In this document: piece after piece, positions 63,178 to 64,000 of the stretch
Layout of the letters: each line of letters starts with the position of its first letter
Position numbering within the stretch: position 1 is the first letter of the stretch
Assembly (NCBI GenBank): GCA_938040735.1
Contig: CALHYE010000021.1
Location: 1 to 64,000, forward strand
Direction: 5' to 3'
Source: an uncultured Bellilinea sp.
Lineage (GTDB): Bacteria; Chloroflexota; Anaerolineae; Anaerolineales; Anaerolineaceae
DNA length: 64,000 nt
The notes under the pieces: model-generated
Seen by the model: only the letters and a program-made list of their open reading frames with translations
Databases searched by the model: none
Told to the model about the DNA's origin: nothing
Made by a program: the position numbers and the translations under genes

Positions 63178-63537
63178 ATGACAAAAGTATTGATTATTGA
63201 AGACGATCTCTCGATGCGTTCTTTATTGAAAACGTTACTTGAAATAGAGAATTTTCAGGTAAATGTTTTGGAAGTCAACAATGAGATGGATCTGGTTTCT
63301 CAAATCCATAATTCCGGTGCTGACGTCATATTGATGGACGTTAATCTCAAAAGAACGGATGGCCTGACCATATTGCGACAGATACACCGGGATGGACCAG
63401 AACAGAAAAAATACCGCGTGATCATGACATCAGGTGAAGACAGAAAACAAGAATGCCTGATGGCCGGTGCGGATGAATTTTTACTCAAGCCCTACATGCC
63501 GGCAGACTTAATTCAAAAACTAAAAGTGTATTCTTAA
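63178..63537 (+). CDS. Receiver-only response regulator
   Basis: A 119-residue receiver protein: IIEDDLSM acidic pair, phosphorylation Asp in ILMDVNLKRTDGL, and Lys in FLLKPYMP. No output domain. It sits 22 bp after lon and 25 bp before the PHP-domain gene, so it may be co-transcribed with both. Confidence 0.9.
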   Translation: MTKVLIIEDDLSMRSLLKTLLEIENFQVNVLEVNNEMDLVSQIHNSGADVILMDVNLKRTDGLTILRQIHRDGPEQKKYRVIMTSGEDRKQECLMAGADEFLLKPYMPADLIQKLKVYS

Positions 63538-63562
63538 TTTAATTCCAAACAGGAGAAAATGT

Positions 63563-64000
63563 TTGGCCAAAAAACAATCCCTCACCAATTCCCAATGGTT
63601 CACCATTGATCTACACATTCACACCCCCGCTTCGAGTGATTATCAACAACCCGAAGTAACTTTTTTGGACATCTTACAAAAAGCCGAAGCCCGAGGGTTG
63701 GACATGATCGCAATTACCGATCATAATACCATCGCTGGCTATCGCAAGATGATGGAGGAGATTCATTCTCTTGAATTCCTCGATAAATTGGGGAGACTCT
63801 TGCCTGCTGAAAAACAACGGTTAGAGGAATACCATCGCTTGCGTTCGAAAATTCAGGTTCTGCCCGGCTTTGAATTTACAGCCACCTTCGGTTTTCACAT
63901 CCTTTGCATCTTCCCCCCCGAAAAATCAATCCGAGAGTTGGAACATTTGCTTCTCAGCCTCAACATCCCGCCAGATCAAATTGACGAAGGTTCCCAAACT
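63563..64000 (+). CDS. PHP-domain protein, N-terminal fragment
   Basis: 146 codons run off the right edge. The TTG start at 63563 has AGGAG seven bases upstream; an out-of-frame ATG at 63559 hits a stop after 16 codons. The PHP phosphoesterase motifs are DLHIHTPASSDY, ITDHNTIAG, and PGFEFT with FGFHIL. In several families a PHP domain like this leads into an ATPase domain; whether it does here is outside the window. Confidence 0.85.
   Translation, partial: MAKKQSLTNSQWFTIDLHIHTPASSDYQQPEVTFLDILQKAEARGLDMIAITDHNTIAGYRKMMEEIHSLEFLDKLGRLLPAEKQRLEEYHRLRSKIQVLPGFEFTATFGFHILCIFPPEKSIRELEHLLLSLNIPPDQIDEGSQT

Noticed and set aside
63559-63609. ATG at 63559 as the start of the last gene
   Set aside because: This frame stops after 16 codons; TTG 63563 stays open and gives the PHP motifs.
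1-64000. CRISPR arrays, insertion sequences or prophage
   Set aside because: No direct-repeat/spacer pattern, transposase, integrase or phage structural gene was seen.

Overview
The window looks like a chromosomal segment of a Chloroflexota bacterium, most likely class Anaerolineae. The pointers are F420 cofactor genes in a non-actinobacterial setting, a DUF1385 membrane protein, a PgpH-type HD protein, large PAS/GAF/HD-GYP and GGDEF proteins, molybdenum hydroxylases and a GC content near 50%. This is inferred from gene content only; there is no rRNA in the window. Genes are tightly packed, and no transposase, phage gene or CRISPR array was seen.

Region 1 (1-4.4 kb): the start of a secreted beta-helix-type protein behind a six-copy 11-bp direct-repeat array, a leaderless Crp/Fnr regulator, a DUF1858 protein, a DeoR-type HTH fused to a NosL-like domain, a PCuAC copper-chaperone lipoprotein, and a TPR-GGDEF protein. 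Region 2 (4.4-22.5 kb): SlyD-like isomerase, amine oxidase, MscS channel with a giant HD-GYP sensor, a VIT-VOC-LarA-esterase operon behind a perfect inverted repeat, Asp23-NusB, a large lipoprotein with a GH-like C-terminus, ATP-type PEP carboxykinase, prepilin peptidase and an MFS transporter. Region 3 (22.5-29.2 kb): an MrfA/MrfB-like (YprA/YprB) repair pair, in which the helicase carries an HNH nuclease insertion, two small genes, a fold-IV aminotransferase and an S41 protease.

Region 4 (29.2-46.1 kb) is the most unusual part. Fifteen minus-strand genes, with no gap above 52 nt, join two molybdenum hydroxylase systems and their maturation genes (XdhC, YqeB, YqeC-MocA, MocA) to a SsnA-like aminohydrolase, three F420 biosynthesis genes (cofC, cofD, cofE), an F420:NADP oxidoreductase and a luciferase-like probable F420 oxidoreductase. 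The leader of this operon (about 46.13-46.37 kb) can fold into a three-way-junction-like element. A textbook intrinsic terminator then lies before the first gene, so the operon looks attenuated or riboswitch-controlled.

Region 5 (46.5-64 kb) is mostly housekeeping: M20 dipeptidase, DUF1385, YjbQ, a comEA-yqeY-pgpH-ybeY-dgkA-nfo-like operon, response regulators, DUF192, a LysM/M23 peptidase, two unknown proteins, tRNA-Arg(UCU) directly in front of thiol peroxidase, Hsp20, Lon, a receiver protein, and the start of a PHP-domain protein.
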